A DNA stretch of 37,132 bases from Actinomycetota bacterium. GTDB taxonomy: Bacteria > Actinomycetota > Actinomycetes > S36-B12. A program made the translations under genes and the position numbers. Below, in pieces: positions 35,574 to 37,132 of this stretch. Location of the stretch: NCBI GenBank assembly GCA_009699015.1, contig WLOY01000018.1:1-37132 (forward strand), in the 5' to 3' direction. Below the pieces are notes generated by a model. That model was not told the origin of the DNA and did no database searches. It saw only the letters and a program-made list of their open reading frames with translations. Positions within the stretch are counted from its first letter, which is position 1. The number at the start of each line of letters is the position of its first letter.

Positions 35574-37132
35574 CTATCCCGAGCCCTCGGTATTGCCCGC
35601 ATCGGCTGCTGTCGGATCGCTCAGCTGATACTGCTCGATCGCCCCCGCAAGCCTGCCACGATCGAACTCGCCACGCTTGGCGAGCATCGTGAGCGCCTGG
35701 ACCGTGATGGACTCCGCGTCGACGAGGAAGTGCCGCCTGAGGGCGCCGCGTGTATCCGACATCCCCCAGCCGTCGGTCCCGAGAGACGTGAAGTCCTGCG
35801 GGACCCACTCGCTGATCTGGTCCTGCACCGCGCGCATCCAGTCGGAGACAGCGACCACCGGGCCGGAGCGGGCCTGGAGTCGCTGCGTGACGTAGGCGGT
35901 TTGCTGCTCGCCCTCCGGGTTGAGGAGATTGTGGCGGTCGACGGCGAGGCCGTCGCGACGAAGCTCGTTCCAGGACGTCACGGACCAGACGTCGGACTGC
36001 ACTCCCCAGTCATCGCGCAGGAGGTCCTGCGCGCGCAGGGCCCAGTTCACCCCGACCCCGCTCGCGAGCAGCTGGACGCGGAGGCCCTCGCCGGGCCCTT
36101 CGCTCACCAGGTGCATGCCGCGCAGGATGCCCTCGAGATCGATGTCATCGGGCTCGGCGGGCTGCGGGTAGGGCTCGTTGTAGAGCGTCAGGTAGTAGAA
36201 GACGTTCTCGGGATCCTCGCCGTACATGCGGCGAAGCCCGTCCTTGACGATGTGCCCGAGCTCGTACCCGTAGGCCGGGTCGTACGCAACAACGCCGGGG
36301 TTGGTCGAGGCGAGGAGCAGCGAGTGGCCGTCCTCGTGCTGCAGGCCCTCGCCATTGAGGGTCGTGCGGCCCGCCGTGGCGCCCAGCACGAAGCCCCGGG
36401 TCATCTGGTCCATCGCTGCCCAGAAGGCATCGCCCGTGCGCTGGAACCCGAACATCGAGTAGAAGATGTAGACGGGGATCATCGGCTCGCCCTGCGTGGC
36501 GTAGGAGGTGCCGACGGCGGTGAATGACGCGACGGAGCCGGCCTCGTTGATGCCCTCGTGCAGGATCTGCCCGGTGACCGACTCCTTGTAGGACAGCATG
36601 AGCTCGCGGTCGACCGAGATGTACTGCTGCCCGTGCGGGGAGTAGATCATCGCGGTCGGGAAGAGCGAGTCCATGCCGAAGGTGCGTGCCTCGTCGGGGA
36701 TGATCGGCACGAATCGGTGGCCGATGTTCTTGTCCTTGAGGAGGTCCTTGAACATCCGCACGAACGCCATGGTGGTCGCGATCGGCTGCTTGCCCGAGCC
36801 CCGGCGAACGGCCTCGTAGGCGGAATCCCCCGGTAGCTGCAAAGGGGTGTTGTTCACGCGTCGCGACGGCACCGAGCCGCCGAGCTTGCGCCGGGTCTCG
36901 AGTGCGTACTCGACGACCGGGTTGCTCGCGCCAGGGTGGTAGTAGGGCGGCAGGTAGGGGTCCATCGCCGAGTCGGGGATCGGGATGTGAAGCCGGTCGC
37001 GGAACTCCTTGAGGTCGTCGAGGGTGAGCTTCTTCATCTGATGGGTTGAATTGCGACCCTCGAAGTGGGAGCCCAGGGTCCAGCCCTTGATGGTCTTCGC
37101 GAGGATGACGGTGGGCTGGCCCTTCACCTTGG
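35574..37132 (-). CDS. aceE: Pyruvate dehydrogenase E1 component, homodimeric type (partial; 5' end beyond window)
   Basis: [97 protein letters not shown]. Confidence 0.96.
   Translation of the reverse strand, partial: KVKGQPTVILAKTIKGWTLGSHFEGRNSTHQMKKLTLDDLKEFRDRLHIPIPDSAMDPYLPPYYHPGASNPVVEYALETRRKLGGSVPSRRVNNTPLQLPGDSAYEAVRRGSGKQPIATTMAFVRMFKDLLKDKNIGHRFVPIIPDEARTFGMDSLFPTAMIYSPHGQQYISVDRELMLSYKESVTGQILHEGINEAGSVASFTAVGTSYATQGEPMIPVYIFYSMFGFQRTGDAFWAAMDQMTRGFVLGATAGRTTLNGEGLQHEDGHSLLLASTNPGVVAYDPAYGYELGHIVKDGLRRMYGEDPENVFYYLTLYNEPYPQPAEPDDIDLEGILRGMHLVSEGPGEGLRVQLLASGVGVNWALRAQDLLRDDWGVQSDVWSVTSWNELRRDGLAVDRHNLLNPEGEQQTAYVTQRLQARSGPVVAVSDWMRAVQDQISEWVPQDFTSLGTDGWGMSDTRGALRRHFLVDAESITVQALTMLAKRGEFDRGRLAGAIEQYQLSDPTAADAGNTEGSG

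Overview
High-GC actinobacterial chromosomal window with no mobile element, CRISPR array, tRNA or rRNA that I could recognise. From left to right it holds: a secreted AA10 LPMO with two Fn3 domains and a CBM5/12-like tail; a HAD acid phosphatase; a diacylglycerol/lipid kinase; a repeat-rich uncharacterised protein with a perfect SOS (LexA) box upstream; P450 + TetR; an aldo/keto reductase; an arsenate module (ArsR-LMWP fusion plus ArsC); an S1 protease; an alpha/beta hydrolase and a UbiA-like gene; a LuxR-type regulator; two Gfo/Idh/MocA oxidoreductases; a helical hypothetical; tryptophan 2,3-dioxygenase; a histidine-utilisation cluster (hutU-hutI-hutH plus a class I GATase) divergent from an IclR regulator; a degenerate M23-like protein, a group II PLP decarboxylase and a GAP/Sap-like membrane protein; BioY; a DUF3145-like protein; a fatty-acid synthesis cluster (fasR-like, fabD, fabH, acpP, fabF, accD); a ferritin-like/VIT1 fusion; and the 3' part of aceE. 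The observations I rate most worth following are: (1) the LexA-box-controlled repeat protein with a C-terminal domain resembling the DUF3320 type; (2) FabD with a C-terminal biotinyl/lipoyl-like domain that lacks the modifiable lysine; (3) a HutR-like operator between hutU and the IclR gene, with no hutG/hutF in view and a GATase at the end of the operon; (4) large hairpins and palindromes in the fab cluster; (5) a likely frameshift or lost signal peptide in the M23-like gene. All family calls come from reading motifs; no database search was run.
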